Origin: Heliocidaris tuberculata
Lineage: Eukaryota; Echinodermata; Echinoidea; Camarodonta; Echinometridae
NCBI GenBank assembly: GCA_025618425.1
Contig: CM046842.1
Span: 32,997,885-33,061,884, forward strand
Direction: 5' to 3'
DNA: 64,000 bases
Part shown: positions 10,387-21,223 of the stretch, one piece after another
Position numbering within the stretch: position 1 is the first letter of the stretch
How the letters are laid out: each line of letters begins with the position of its first letter
Notes under the pieces: generated by a model
What the model was told of the DNA's origin: nothing
Databases searched by the model: none
The model's input: only the letters and a program-made list of their open reading frames with translations
Made by a program: the position numbers and the translations under genes

Positions 10387-13300
10387 GTAAGTGAAACTCA
10401 ATCACATTTTCCCAATTCGAATCACAAGAATATCTGAATATGCTATACATGTAGATGCTGGGCGTCAGACCCCGGCGATAAGGCGACATGCCGCCCGGCC
10501 CAGTAAGGGGGAGACGTCAAGAAGAAACCGGGCGAAATTGTTAATGTTGCGTTCATATTTCATAATCTTCGATACTTACTTGGGTATACTTGGGTATAGA
10601 GACTGGAAGCTAAGCTTATTTGTCCCTCTTTACTACTCCATCCCATCTCAGGTATGCAGGTATGGTTCAAACTTGATTGGATTGTTTCTCCAATATCTTT
10701 CTAATCTAGACAGTAGACTCTAGGGATGACTTGAATTGGTTTATGGTAGTAGCATTAACTACATTGCTAGGTAGGGCATTCCAATTGTTCACGCTTCTTA
10801 TTGCGAAAGCATACTGCCTCAGTCGGCCATCTCATGAAATAAGCCACCGGTCATCGAGTGTGTACACACACACTGCTGTGTAAAGTCAAATGGAGGATGT
10901 GAACCCTCATAGACATTGATTTACAATAGCTATACGAGCTCTGTGGCTTATCAATCTGGTACTGGCCACAGAGCTATACAGCCCATGCCTATACTGTGTG
11001 TGGAGGAAGATATCAACCAAAAAATCTAGATCTAAATATCACCATTTCCCACATACTGTGAGCCATGCAAACCACCCTCAGAGTTTGCTAAAGGGGTTAC
11101 CTTCCAGGATCAACTAAGATTGTAAAAATTGAATGAATAAAAAAGAAAAAAAGCCACAAAATTGGCAGGTGTGATCAGGTTTTTTTACCTTGCACTTGTA
11201 ACTTGTATATATGGGACTACACATGCAAGGTAAGATTGGTGTAGTCCCATATATACAAGTTACACAGTGTAACTTGTATATATGGGACTACACCAATCTT
11301 ACCTTGCATGTGCAGTCCCATATATAGAAGTTATAAGTGCAAGGTAAAAAAACCTGATCACACCTGCCAATTTTGTGGCTTTTTTTCTTTTTTATTCATT
11401 CAATTTTTACAATCTTCGTTGATCCTGGAAGGTAACCCCTTTAGCAAACTCTGAGGGTGGTTTGCATGGCTCACAGTATGTGGGAAATGGTGATATTTAG
11501 ATCTAGATTTTTTGGTTGATATCTTCCTCCACACACAGTATAGGCATGGGCTGTATAGCTCTGTGGCCAGTACCAGATTGATAAGCCACAGAGCTCGTAT
11601 AGCTAGATTTACACGCAATAAACTGCATGTACAAAGTGAATGCGGGGTGGCTTATTTCACGAGAATGCCCCTCAGTCTTGTATGGAAACGTTGTTTGACA
11701 ATTTTCAGATCGTGACCTCTCGTCGTGGAACCTGTGGCACAGTAAGATATCTGAGGCCTGGGGCCTGTTCCTCGAAACTAACGACAGGACAGTCATAACC
11801 AACTACGGAGATGTCCATGATCTTCCCATGGGCCCTTGCCTATGTGGGATTGTGTCCAACATTCACTGTTGCAGCAGTCAAAAACAGACAACAAAATTGC
11901 TCTAAGCAAGATTTAATTTTCTTAAATTTGCTAGATTACCTGATTCATGGACTCTTCCACTCTTACTGTGCCACAAATTAGGGGATTCAGAATTGAAAGT
12001 GAAATTTTAAATCATTATTTTCCTCTCCTGTATGAATGATCTAGCCTGGAAAAGGGCCTGCTGATACACACAATAGCGATTGAAGCCTATTCACCCATAA
12101 AAGAGCTAGTATGAGTACAAGGTTATCTTCAGATAAGCTTGTACAGGTATAAGTGTGATCTTCCTAATCCTAACATGCCTAAAATAAAGGCCACTCACAC
12201 TTATGCGAGGTTGAAGATTAACAGTTTAGCCTAAAGGCTAAACTGTTTCACGAAGAGATCTAGCTCACTCACACTTACATGCATGCAAGGTTATTGGAGA
12301 TAACCTCACACTCTGTACCTTCAAGGCTTCATACCGTGGGCAATTGCCTCCCATAGCAAGTGTGTGATATTTTGCACACATGTGTGCTGCAGAGGAGCAA
12401 GATCACCTACCAAAAACAGCCTGAAAATTTCACTTGATCAAGATGATAAAGATCCTATCAAAGGATCTGGCATGAAATTAGATATTCTATCATTCTGAAA
12501 TGTAGAAGGAAGTATTTTCTCAAAATTTTGCTGATTATATTGGTGTTTTTACCTCTTCAACTCTGAGTTTGTGACAGGCCGAAATTGACACAGCTCCATA
12601 CATGTATAGTGATGGTCCCGTGAGGGGATCTAGCTAGACATCTCGTGATAGCGATACTCGTATCGGCGAGAATAGGAGCTGACACGTAGCCTTTGCTGCA
12701 ATTGCACTGTATTTTTAAAAAGATGAATTTAACTCAAAGTGCAAATATTTGAATGAATTAGGAAATTAAAAAAATGAAAATAGAAGAAAGGTATAATCAG
12801 TAGAGGCGCACGGCTGACATCGGAGACTCTCTCCCATTTGGGAGACTGTCTCTTAGCTCTTACATGTATATTGGAGACTTAGCTTACAAAAGGATAAAAG
12901 AAACAACACCAACAACAAGGCAGTTTATCCCAGCCAAATTTTTGCCTGACTGAAGTCAGAAACCTATTTGTTTTGTGTGTGGTGAATAACAAAAATTGTT
13001 ATGAAAACAAAAGTAGACGGTGAATCTTTGAAGAAGAAGGTCAAAAGGGGTAATTTTTCATGAGGATTCTGCTTATCACATTTTCATTTTGCGCCGTGGT
13101 AATCCCTTCGCGTTTGCCGCAAATGTAAACTAAGAAAATTGATCTCCCAAATGGTAGACTGTCTCCCACATCAGCTACCAAAAATATTTATGAAAGTCTC
13201 TGATAACAGAGACAATCTCCCAAATGGGAGAGAGTCTCCAATATCGGCTGTGCGCCTCTACTGGTAATAGATGCCAAACACTTTAAATTATGTAAATTAT

Positions 13301-15867
13301 ACGATGGAATCACTTGTAAATTAAAAAATATGAGTTATTGATTTCATGGTCTGTGAGACAGTTTTTACATTAGATAGGCACCCCTCGAATGTCATCATTT
13401 CATCAAAATGCATGTATACCCATATATTTTCATAGTTACAATAATTAAGATGTTATGAATGTTTTACACAATGTTTTAGGCTTGATTATGATATTGAAAT
13501 TACAAAAATATTCATATCATAAGTTTAAACAAGTATATTTCAAAGTGTTTATTTTAAAAATTGTTGATACAATTTATGTTTACGCTGATATGGGTCTGAA
13601 AACCACAGAATATGCCTTTGACTATGGCTGGCCTATGGTGCCAGATTACGGATTCCTCATCGGATTTAAGTTCACCAAAGAAATCTTTATAGAAACCATT
13701 TACGAAGATATTTTGATTATTTTTTTTCTCATAACCAGTACGCTTGTCATGATATGAAATATAAAATGTGATTTTCATTACGGTAGCACGTCATTTTCAT
13801 GCTAATTGATGAGATATGAAAGACCCATATCGCAAAATAGCTTTACCATCAGAAGTTAAGAGACTTACTAAATCCATGTTGATAGATTATAATACTTCGC
13901 ATTGCTTTAAAGGGATTGATTAACTTTGCCCAGGATTGAAAAAAAAAATCACATGTTATTTATCGGGTAGATTATGGTCGGCAAAAAGGGATGCTACATA
14001 CTATTACAACTCCTTCAAAATTATCTTTCTATACATTGACTTAATCTGGAATTAATCATGTTTATAAATGAAAATTATATGAAAATCAGCAGTGTTTCTA
14101 TTCAAGGCTTGTCTCCACTGAACTATAGTGAATCAACACTCTTTCCATAAGTCCTTGTCTTGCTAGTTGTCGTTGATCTTAGCTAAGACGGCTTCTTGAA
14201 ACACGTAGCAGACAACTAGCGAACTAAAGGCCACCGCACACCTTACGATCGGTCTGCGATCCGATTTGTGAAATAAATCGCTATGGCATTAAATATTGGC
14301 ATTTTAACCAATGAAATCTACTCTATTCAGGTTCTGAAAAGTAATGCTAAACATAGGGTTTGGTGAGCTGTCAGCTTTCTACAGGGAACAAGGGCAAAAT
14401 TAGTTTCAAATCGTAGGCAGTCGCACAATTTTTGTGACGTCACTACGACTCGGAGCGAATTTGGCCATTCCACAGACTACAAAACTCGGCAAAGGCCGTA
14501 TTATCGAGTATACTATCTGTATGACTATTCAGACCCTCAATCAAAAATATTTTTCGTTTTTAAATGATTTGTCAATTGATATTACATTTTCTTCTGAAAT
14601 CGGATCGCAGACCGATCGTAAGGTGTGCGGTTGCCTTAAGGCTGACTTAGTCAAGAAGTTAGACATAGACAGTTTGGAGATAACATTTTTATTTGCATTT
14701 TTGATAACTGCGCAATGCAGGCGAGACTGCTCTTGGCATTTCCCTTGTTCACATTTTTAAATTGTTCTTTTTCTTGTCAAAGGAATGGAAACAATTTAAC
14801 AAAGCCAAGAATGAACCTTAATTCTTAATTGCCCTACAGTCTTCTTCATCATAAATCTATAGACCTTAGATTTATTTCTCCTTATTTTTTTTTTTTGCAT
14901 TTTCATCATTTTTGTTTCCATTGTAATAGGTAGCATCAATACAGTCATACGGTGCTTTTGTGAAACTTGACGGCTACAAGAAAAATGGTGAGTTGTTGTG
15001 ACATTAAAAAAATCCTTCCCAATTAAGCGACGGGTCTGTTGTTCATAAAATGGAAGAAACTTTCCCTATCATATCAGTTCCTTTTGGGGTGTTCACTTTT
15101 CAACAAAGGAATCTACATATAGACAGAGGCTCATTTATTTTATTTATTTATTTATTTATTGGTCTTTTTTCAGTAGGGTAGCTCCATCAGTGATTAAACA
15201 CTGTTTTCCTTGGAGGCCCTACAACAAAAATACATATATAAACAATACTTGAACAAACAAAGTAATTACATACACTTTTGGTAGCTTTACAAAGGACCAA
15301 CTGAAGAATTTGAACGAGCATGGCGCCAGAACAAAATAGAAAACAAAGAACTTGTTGAAGCATTCCTAACATAATGTGGCAAACTGTTCCAAATCACTGC
15401 TCCTTCTTATGAAAAACTCCGTTTCCCCATTTCTGTTTTAATTTTGGGTAAAATTAAGCCTGTGTTTTCAGCACTACGGATCCCATAACTATGTACAGAT
15501 TGAGTTTTTTTTATACATTTTGAAAATATAAATTGGGGTTTGACTTTCTAAAACGGAAAAAATCATCTTACTTTTTAAGAAATTCCACCTGTTCTGAATA
15601 TTGACCCACTTGAGTACATTAAAATTATCTTGGGTTGGGGTTCTTATAATGATATGCCAACTGTGATAATCAGGTTCATCAGGTTAATTAGGAAGTGATA
15701 TTTGAAATGCATCATGGAGGCATTGCATTCAACATGATTAAGAATGTGATTATGAATGCACTTTGTTGTCAAACTTTGGATTGAGTATGGCACATCTTGG
15801 GCGCATCATTATATTTGTTTTCCTTTCAAAATATATTTATTGACTTATTGCTCTCTTAGTCTCTCTC

Positions 15868-15911
<44 letters not shown>

Positions 15912-18900
15912 TCTGTAAATCTTCTTCCTCATTCTCTTTGTTCTTTACACTAATCCCCTATCTCTCCATCGTTCTTTCTATTTCCTTTGTCCCCTTCTGA
16001 TACCCTGCTTCCACCACCAACCTGCTATTGCCTTACTCACTCTCTCTCTCATTCTCACTCTCTCTCTCATTCTCACTCTCTCTCTCTCTTTGTCTTCCTC
16101 ACATCTTGTTTCTTTGTCCCTCTCTCTATCATCAGGACTTGTTCACAAGAGTCAGATCTCTCGGACCAAGCGAGTAGAGGACGTCTTAGAGGTTCTCTCC
16201 GTGGGTGATGTTGTCTGGTCAAAGGTCATATCTCTGGGGGTAGGATTGTTAATCTTTCAAAGACTTTCAGTCCGGTATTCTCAAAAGTGACAAAGTTTAT
16301 TTCACGTTTAGAGCTTGCCTAAGTGCTTAGACAGATGCAAAAACTTGTCAGTATGAAATGGACTGAAGTGAGACTGATGAAAAAAAATTTCCACATTAGA
16401 CTTCATCAAAATCATTGATTTCTTTTAATTGACTTAACAGACCTGAAAAGCAGTGATGTGTTGGTTCACTGTACAGTGTTTATCAGATTTAGCTATTTGG
16501 GCCAGATGGAACCCATTACAGATCATTAAACATGAGGGAATTAGAAATTCACTTAAAAAAGAATCCATTACAATGAAATCGCTAATTCAAAGCAGCCTCT
16601 TTTATAATGCACTGATTTGCTTTTGTTTTTGTTTTTTGTTTTTTTGTTTGTTTTGTAAGGAGGATGAAGAGAAGAAGATTTCGTTGTCTATGAAAGTTGT
16701 CAACCAGGATAATGGTCAGGACCTCGATCCAAACATGGTCCAGACAAAGTAAGTAATGCAGTGTATTGCAATATACATGTAATTCAATTTGAGGGATTGA
16801 CAATAGCTGTAAGACGTTCGTCGATGGCGGTGCTATATATTACTTTTGTTTTGACGCCTACTTCTGTTACAGGTGTGTGTTATGAGTGGGATCGGGCTAA
16901 CTCGGCACTAGGGCGAACTCGGCACTGTGCGGTGTCTATGTTTCAAGAGTTGAAGTCCACGCTAAGCACCATACCCTTTTTTGGCCTTAAATTTTGTGTT
17001 TCGTATAATTTTACTCCGTGAAATTTTCAACATTACTTCTTTGCTAATCATTTTACACATTGATATCAAATAATATGAATTTAAGTGTTTTGAAATGTGT
17101 AATTAATGCGAAATTCAACACAAGTGTTTGTGAACAATTTAACTCTCTGGGCTCCCTCAGCCGCGATTTTCCGCAAAGGCCGAGTTCACCCTAGTGCCGA
17201 GTTAGCCCCGATCCTTATGAGTTTTCCTATTGATCAGCTAATGTGTCTTAGTCAAGAACAGGTCTAAACGTCATTCAAAAGTGACTTAAGTATTGATTTA
17301 TAAATGTTACTCTCTGGGCTCCCTCAGCCGCGATTTTCCGCAAAGGCCGAGTTCACCCTAGTGCCGAGTTAGCCCCGATCCTTATGAGTTTTCCTATTGA
17401 TCAGCTAATGTGTCTTAGTCAAGAACAGGTCTAAACGTCATTCAAAAGTGACTTAAGTATTGATTTATAAATGTTACCATACAAAAGTGTTTTGGGTATG
17501 GGGTTCCGTTACACAGCAACGATGTGCTGGTCGGAGAAAAATACGAGTAGGTCTGTATCCTGTATACATGTAGCCCTGGCTGTTGATGCAAGACCGACAA
17601 GCTCCACTCTTCATTTACTGTTGCATGTTACGCCTCTCTCTGTTAAGAACTCATGAAGTTGTGGAACAGTCATCTTCTAAAAATCTTCGTTCTCAGAACC
17701 GTCCAGACGCAGTCGCATTCACCTTGGTGTTTTTCTTCTCTTTCTCTCTCTCTTTCGTTTTCTTTTGTCATACCAGACAGGAGGAACAAAGAAGGAAGAA
17801 GGGAGGCTATGTTCCCAAACCAAAGATAGAGCTTGGAGCTGTACTCAATACTACATGCAGAAAATGCGGTACTGTGGGTAGGTCACTGGTTGATGATTTT
17901 ATTTTTAACACAAACCCAGATATTCATTGAAAAGTGTCAATGTGACACAACAGCCTAGCATATCACCTTTAGAAATCTTTGTACATTGTAATGACCCAAT
18001 ACATGATTAAATAGCATAGATGTCACTCTCACTTATCTTTAGTTTGATATTCAACCGGTTGAATTTGCAAACTTGGTAATGACAGTATTGCTGTATGCTA
18101 CATACTTTAAAACTAGACTTTTACAATTTCCAAAGTGGTTTATAACTAAATTTGAATACATGAATGGAATCGTACAAATAATAGTGTCAAAGAAATAAGA
18201 AACTAAGAAAAGTGCTTGAAAACTGTAGTTCCAGCACAATGAAGAGTACATGTGCATGGGGTTTACAAAATGATAATTGTTCATATAATAATTCTTGTGG
18301 TAGTTACAAAAATACAAATGTTCACTTTGCTCATAAATATGCGCAGGCATAATCACACCCTAATGCACTTATGATAAACATACACACACACACACCCTAT
18401 AATGTAAGAAAGAAAGAGAGGGACAGAAAGACAGTTAGCCAAAATAGGGAAAGAGATGGAAAGAGAGAGAAGGAAAAGGACAGTGAGAGAGAGAAGAAAG
18501 GATGGGGATGATGGAAAAACAACATTGCGTTTCTGCAATTTGCAGAGTTGTTGCCTTAAAACATCCATTGTTTTGAAATTTTTGAAAATTTAAGGCCTCA
18601 GATATTTCTGGTTTTGCAGTCGATGAAAACAAGATTTAGATAAACCATTAACATTTTCCATCTTTATCATCTGTTATAGGTCATCTTACACAAGACTGTT
18701 TCTACAAGCCTGGTGAGAAGACGTATGACCTTATACCAGACATAGATATGAGCATGTTATCACACAATCAACCAGATGTGACAGACTCCAAGGAAAAGGG
18801 TCACAAACACAAGAAAAAGAAAAAAGTAAATGGAGGTGTTTTTCAAACTCATGAATTCATTTTTTTTTTTCCTTTATCATTGATGAGGTATTAAAGTCAG

Positions 18901-20095
18901 AAATTAAGTTACATATTCACCACTTTAGGATCAAAAACTTTTCAGCAGTTATCTTGCTATTCATCCCTTGAAATCTTAGAAATCTGACTAAAAAACTTTT
19001 GATCTGTCATCTTAACCAAAATGAATAAAGCCTTCAACCAAAATCAGATTATTTTCTATTTTTTGTATATTGCCTGTTGAGAGGCAAAAAGCCATTAAAT
19101 CAAGCAGTGTACTGGTACGCCCTTCTGGCTTCCAGCTGACAATATATAGCAGATTTGTCTGAACGGTGATTTGTTTGTTTATTTCTCAACAGAAAATTAA
19201 AAGGTCTTCCTCTAGTGATGAGTCTGATTCAGATGATCAGATGGGTCGACACCGCAGGAAGGAGAAATTAAAGAAGAAGAAGAAACGTAAGAAGAAGGTC
19301 TCATCTTCTGAGAGTGACAGCACGGAAGAGGAAAGCAGCAAAGAGGAACGTAGGAAGCACAAGAGAAAGAAAGACAGGAAGAGGAAGAGAGAAAGGAGGG
19401 ACGCGTCTTCATCGGATAGCGATAGTGAGGATAGCCATGATTACTCCAAGAAAAGCAAGAAACTTTCTAAGAGCTCTGGTAGAAAGGAGGAAAAGAAGGA
19501 AAGAAGACTGAAAGATTCTTCAAAAGAGAGAAGGGACAATGATAGAGGGAAGAACAGACATAAACCTGGCAGCAGTGATGAGGATACTCACCATCATAAA
19601 CACAGAGTGGATAGAACATATTTTTCACATCGTGATAGTAGAGATAACGATACTGGAAGAAGGAATAGTGAAAAGGAGAGGCACTTTGATGGAAAGAGGG
19701 ATAGAAGGAGTCAGGATAGGGATGATGAATATCATCATCATCATCACGCAAGAAGGAAGGAAAGCGGAGATAGAAGGAAAGATAAACGAATGGAAGATTC
19801 AAGGACGGAGAGAAGAGACCGGGATAGGCAGAGAAAGAGAGCAAGCAGCGATGAAAGCGATGATGTTGAGAACAAAAAGTATCGAGGTACAGACAAGAGA
19901 GAAGCTGAACATTCAATGATTGACAGAAGGGATTATGATAGACTGAAGAGAAGGAGTGAAAAAGATGAAATAGAAAGTGACAGTGACAATAGTTACCACA
20001 GTCATCACAGAAATATGGAAAGAGATAGAGAAAGAAGTAATAGGAAGAATGTAAGAATAAAAGATTTAAGGAGGGAGAGATCTCATGATAGATGA
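10345..20095 (+). CDS. ZCCHC17: ZCCHC17-like S1 / zinc-knuckle nucleolar protein (pNO40), gene span
   Basis: Coding exons are 10345-10386, 14930-14987, 16136-16239, 16660-16748, 17777-17877, 18680-18825 and 19193-20095; together they give 1443 nt, or 480 residues. Every junction has GT/AG and matching phase. Residues about 10-80 form an S1 RNA-binding fold with the family motifs YGAFVKL, GLVHKSQIS and SLSMKVVNQ. A CCHC knuckle follows at residues 125-138 (C125, C128, H133, C138; CRKCGTVGHLTQDC). This domain order is that of ZCCHC17/pNO40, a nucleolar and nuclear-speckle RNA-binding protein associated with ribosomal large subunits and splicing. Residues from about 165 on are Lys/Arg/Asp/Ser-rich with RD, RR and a five-His run. 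The vertebrate protein is about 240 residues, so this tail is greatly extended. The start fits because ATGG is followed by the conserved LYxIYRGEV block. A poly(A) candidate AATAAA is at 21840, but the 3' end is uncertain. Confidence 0.92.
10706..10835 (-). mobile_element. LINE fragment: C-terminal end of a non-LTR reverse transcriptase
   Basis: The minus strand reads RQYAFAIRSVNNWNALPSNV, then VVNATTINQFKSSLES and a stop. The pattern 'R..xW N.LP..VV....FK..L' is the usual C-terminus of RTE/CR1/jockey-type reverse transcriptases. Only the tail is present, as expected from 5' truncation. It lies in ZCCHC17 intron 1, next to the giant palindrome. Confidence 0.65.
10928..11604. repeat. Giant near-perfect palindrome, 338 bp arms
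   Basis: The centre is base 11266 in GTTACACAGTGTAAC. Base 10928 pairs with 11604 with no net gap across the whole length, and I see only about four mismatches. Each arm contains a second hairpin (TAACTTGTATATATGGGACT and its reverse). Weaker complementarity continues outwards, for example CATGAAATAAGCCACC near 10840 against GGTGGCTTATTTCACG near 11647. It lies in ZCCHC17 intron 1. Confidence 0.9.
11828..12150 (+). repeat. Interspersed repeat R1 (GGGCCCTTGCCTATGTGGG), copy 1
   Basis: Closely matches 26960-27290 and, reversed, 63340-63672. The repeat runs from GGGCCCTTGCCTATGTGGGA through CATTCACTGTTGCAGCAG to GGTTATCTTCAGATAAGC. Downstream sequence to about 12640 matches pieces at 56650-56900 and 58185-58260 in reverse, so the family is longer than this core. 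Confidence 0.7.
12798..13263. repeat. MITE, 'CAGTAGAGGCGCA' family, intact copy
   Basis: The ends CAGTAGAGGCGCACGGCTGA and TCGGCTGTGCGCCTCTACTG are inverted. Subterminal GGAGACTGTCTC / CTCCCATTTGGGAGA blocks are repeated in both orientations. Copies at 56040-56649 and 57344-58182 carry nested inserts. Confidence 0.75.
14228..14635. repeat. MITE, 'AGGCCACCGCACACCTTACG' family, copy 1
   Basis: The inverted ends AGGCCACCGCACACCTTACG and CGTAAGGTGTGCGGTTGCCT bracket a body shared with 23848-24266. The flanks are degenerate TTAA. The body starts CGATCGGTCTGCGATCCGAT on both arms. Confidence 0.75.
14930..14987 (+). CDS. ZCCHC17: ZCCHC17 coding exon 2
   Basis: Acceptor TTGTAATAG, donor GTGAGT. Encodes VASIQSYGAFVKLDGYKKN plus one base; this is the first half of the S1 domain. 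Confidence 0.9.
15185..15560 (-). mobile_element. Decayed LINE fragment (reverse transcriptase C-terminus)
   Basis: The minus strand reads QFIFSKCIKKTQSVHSYGIR, then GKRSFS, a stop codon, EGAVIWNSLPHYVRN and so on. The 'GKRSF.Y.GA.xWNSLP' pattern is typical of non-LTR retrotransposon reverse transcriptase ends. One in-frame stop (TAA where Tyr is expected) shows decay. Located in ZCCHC17 intron 2, beside an ATTT microsatellite at 15137-15160. Confidence 0.6.
15858..15905. repeat. CT microsatellite
   Basis: Near-pure (TC)n of about 48 bp in ZCCHC17 intron 2. More CT clusters follow at 16037-16090, just before exon 3, and may feed its polypyrimidine tract. Confidence 0.9.
16136..16239 (+). CDS. 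ZCCHC17: ZCCHC17 coding exon 3
   Basis: Follows a long CT tract ending CATCAG. Encodes GLVHKSQISRTKRVEDVLEV and on to VVWSKVISLG, the second half of the S1 domain. The donor GTAGGA uses the last G of a five-G run. Confidence 0.88.
16660..16748 (+). CDS. ZCCHC17: ZCCHC17 coding exon 4
   Basis: Acceptor TTTTGTAAG, donor GTAAGT. Encodes EDEEKKISLSMKVVNQDNGQ and the DLDPN segment conserved in the family. Confidence 0.9.
16888..17214. repeat. MITE 'TCGGGCTAACTCGGCACTAG' with 8-bp target duplication
   Basis: The ends GATCGGGCTAACTCGGCACT and AGTGCCGAGTTAGCCCCGATC are inverted. TTATGAGT flanks both sides (16880-16887 and 17215-17222). An 8-bp target duplication points to the hAT superfamily. A second copy is at 27284-27608. 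It lies in ZCCHC17 intron 4. Confidence 0.8.
17142..17475 (+). repeat. Two identical-looking 167-bp tandem units
   Basis: Units 17142-17308 and 17309-17475 read the same from CTCTGGGCTCCCTCAGCCGC through TTATAAATGTTA. The unit begins inside the right end of the MITE at 16888-17214 and runs on into unique flank, so the duplication is younger than the MITE insertion. Confidence 0.85.
17777..17877 (+). CDS. ZCCHC17: ZCCHC17 coding exon 5
   Basis: Acceptor CATACCAG, donor GTAGGT. Encodes the QEEQRRK basic linker, the ELGAVLNTTC segment and the first two Cys of the CCHC knuckle. The knuckle is split by the following intron. Confidence 0.9.
18680..18825 (+). CDS. ZCCHC17: ZCCHC17 coding exon 6
   Basis: Acceptor CTGTTATAG, donor GTAAAT. 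Completes the knuckle (GHLTQDC) and encodes YDLIPD, a family motif, then a basic HKHKKKKK stretch. Confidence 0.9.
19193..20095 (+). CDS. ZCCHC17: ZCCHC17 last exon, extended charged tail
   Basis: Acceptor TTTCTCAACAG in phase 0; one 300-codon frame to TGA at 20093. The composition is Lys, Arg, Glu, Asp and Ser, with SSSSDESDSDD-type casein-kinase-like clusters early and RDRDRQRKR-type repeats later. It is predicted disordered and nuclear. Confidence 0.88.
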   Translation, partial: KIKRSSSSDESDSDDQMGRHRRKEKLKKKKKRKKKVSSSESDSTEEESSKEERRKHKRKKDRKRKRERRDASSSDSDSEDSHDYSKKSKKLSKSSGRKEEKKERRLKDSSKERRDNDRGKNRHKPGSSDEDTHHHKHRVDRTYFSHRDSRDNDTGRRNSEKERHFDGKRDRRSQDRDDEYHHHHHARRKESGDRRKDKRMEDSRTERRDRDRQRKRASSDESDDVENKKYRGTDKREAEHSMIDRRDYDRLKRRSEKDEIESDSDNSYHSHHRNMERDRERSNRKNVRIKDLRRERSHDR

Positions 20096-20599
20096 TAAGA
20101 GCTTTCTTTTAGCTCTAATCACAGCCAAGTGTTTCTGTTCTTGTCTTCTCCAAGCAGTGACTTATCAAGTTCCAATATCTAATATAAATTTTGGACGAAA
20201 TGTCATTGAATGTTGTGATAAGAGGATGATAAAGTCAGTTAGAGTTGCCATCTGAAGCATTTCTTTGAAGATAAATTTGATTTCTGGTCATGTGATTAAA
20301 AAGATTGAAAGCAATTTGAAAATTTGATTATGTAGTACTGTACATACGAATTGGTATATATGCTGTGATATTTAGAATCATCAGAATGATGAAAAATCGA
20401 CCCGATCTTGCTGAAAGTCACATCACTCGCCACTGCTAACTGGTATATACAGAACTTCCGGTAATTTTTTTCATCATATTTCAAATATTTGGGTGTTTGA
20501 AAAGCAATCCTTTTCAAAGGATATTTCTTCTATTACATGATGTTCTTCCAAACTGATATAAACGGAAACGGAAAGCTCACAAATTATTTATCACCTTAA

Positions 20600-21005
20600 C
20601 CCTTTCCAGACAATTGACCACATTTTGTGGTTTGACTCAATAACTTTTGATCCAGAGCTCTAAAAAATATACCAGATGCACGAGTAGAAAGAGCAAAAAT
20701 TTCTGCACATGCTATGTCCATTTTTGTTACATGACCTTATTGCGTTTGATGTCAGGAATTTTAAAAAGGAGAATAAGCTTCAAAATCCTTAAATTGGCAA
20801 CACATTGAGAGGTTCAAAATCACTATTTTTTATCAAAATTGGCAATTTTTTCAACTTTTCGACTAAGTTTCTAATGATGTATATTGTTTTCAAAGACATT
20901 GCATTTTGTTAGAACCATGTAGCACTAAAAGAAAAATATTACTGTTGCCAATTTGAAGAACAAAATGTGATCAATTTACTCCTTAAATAATTCCTGACCT
21001 TCTCT
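20600..21005 (+). repeat. TTAA MITE, 'CCCTTTC' family, copy 1
   Basis: Starts CCCTTTCCAGACAATTGACC after TTAA and carries the shared body TCAATAACTTTTGATCCAGA. The right end is degraded (CTGACCTTCTCT then TTAA). CCC/GGG ends with TTAA targets fit piggyBac-type MITEs. Six copies are in the window. Confidence 0.7.
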
Positions 21006-21046
21006 TTAAGTGTCATTATTGAAATATTCATTTTATTTTTTTATAC

Positions 21047-21223
21047 AGTGGAACCTCGTTATAACAAACTCCTTGGGAACCAAGGAAATTACCTCTTTAA
21101 ATTGAAACCTTGTTATATCAGGGCTAAAAATCAGTAGAATACAAAGAAGTGGGACCAGCAAAATGACCTTGTTATAACAAGAGTAGTTCATTATAGAAGT
21201 GTTCTTTATAATCAGGTTCCACT
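21047..21223. repeat. TA-flanked MITE, 'CAGTGGAACCTCGTTATAA'
   Basis: The ends CAGTGGAACCTCGTTATAAC and (right) TATAATCAGGTTCCACTG are inverted and flanked by TA. Same family as 3726-3887. Confidence 0.7.

Noticed and set aside
13455..13757. 100-codon plus-strand frame with hydrophobic stretches
   Set aside because: AT-rich intronic sequence of ZCCHC17 with no similarity or splice signals.
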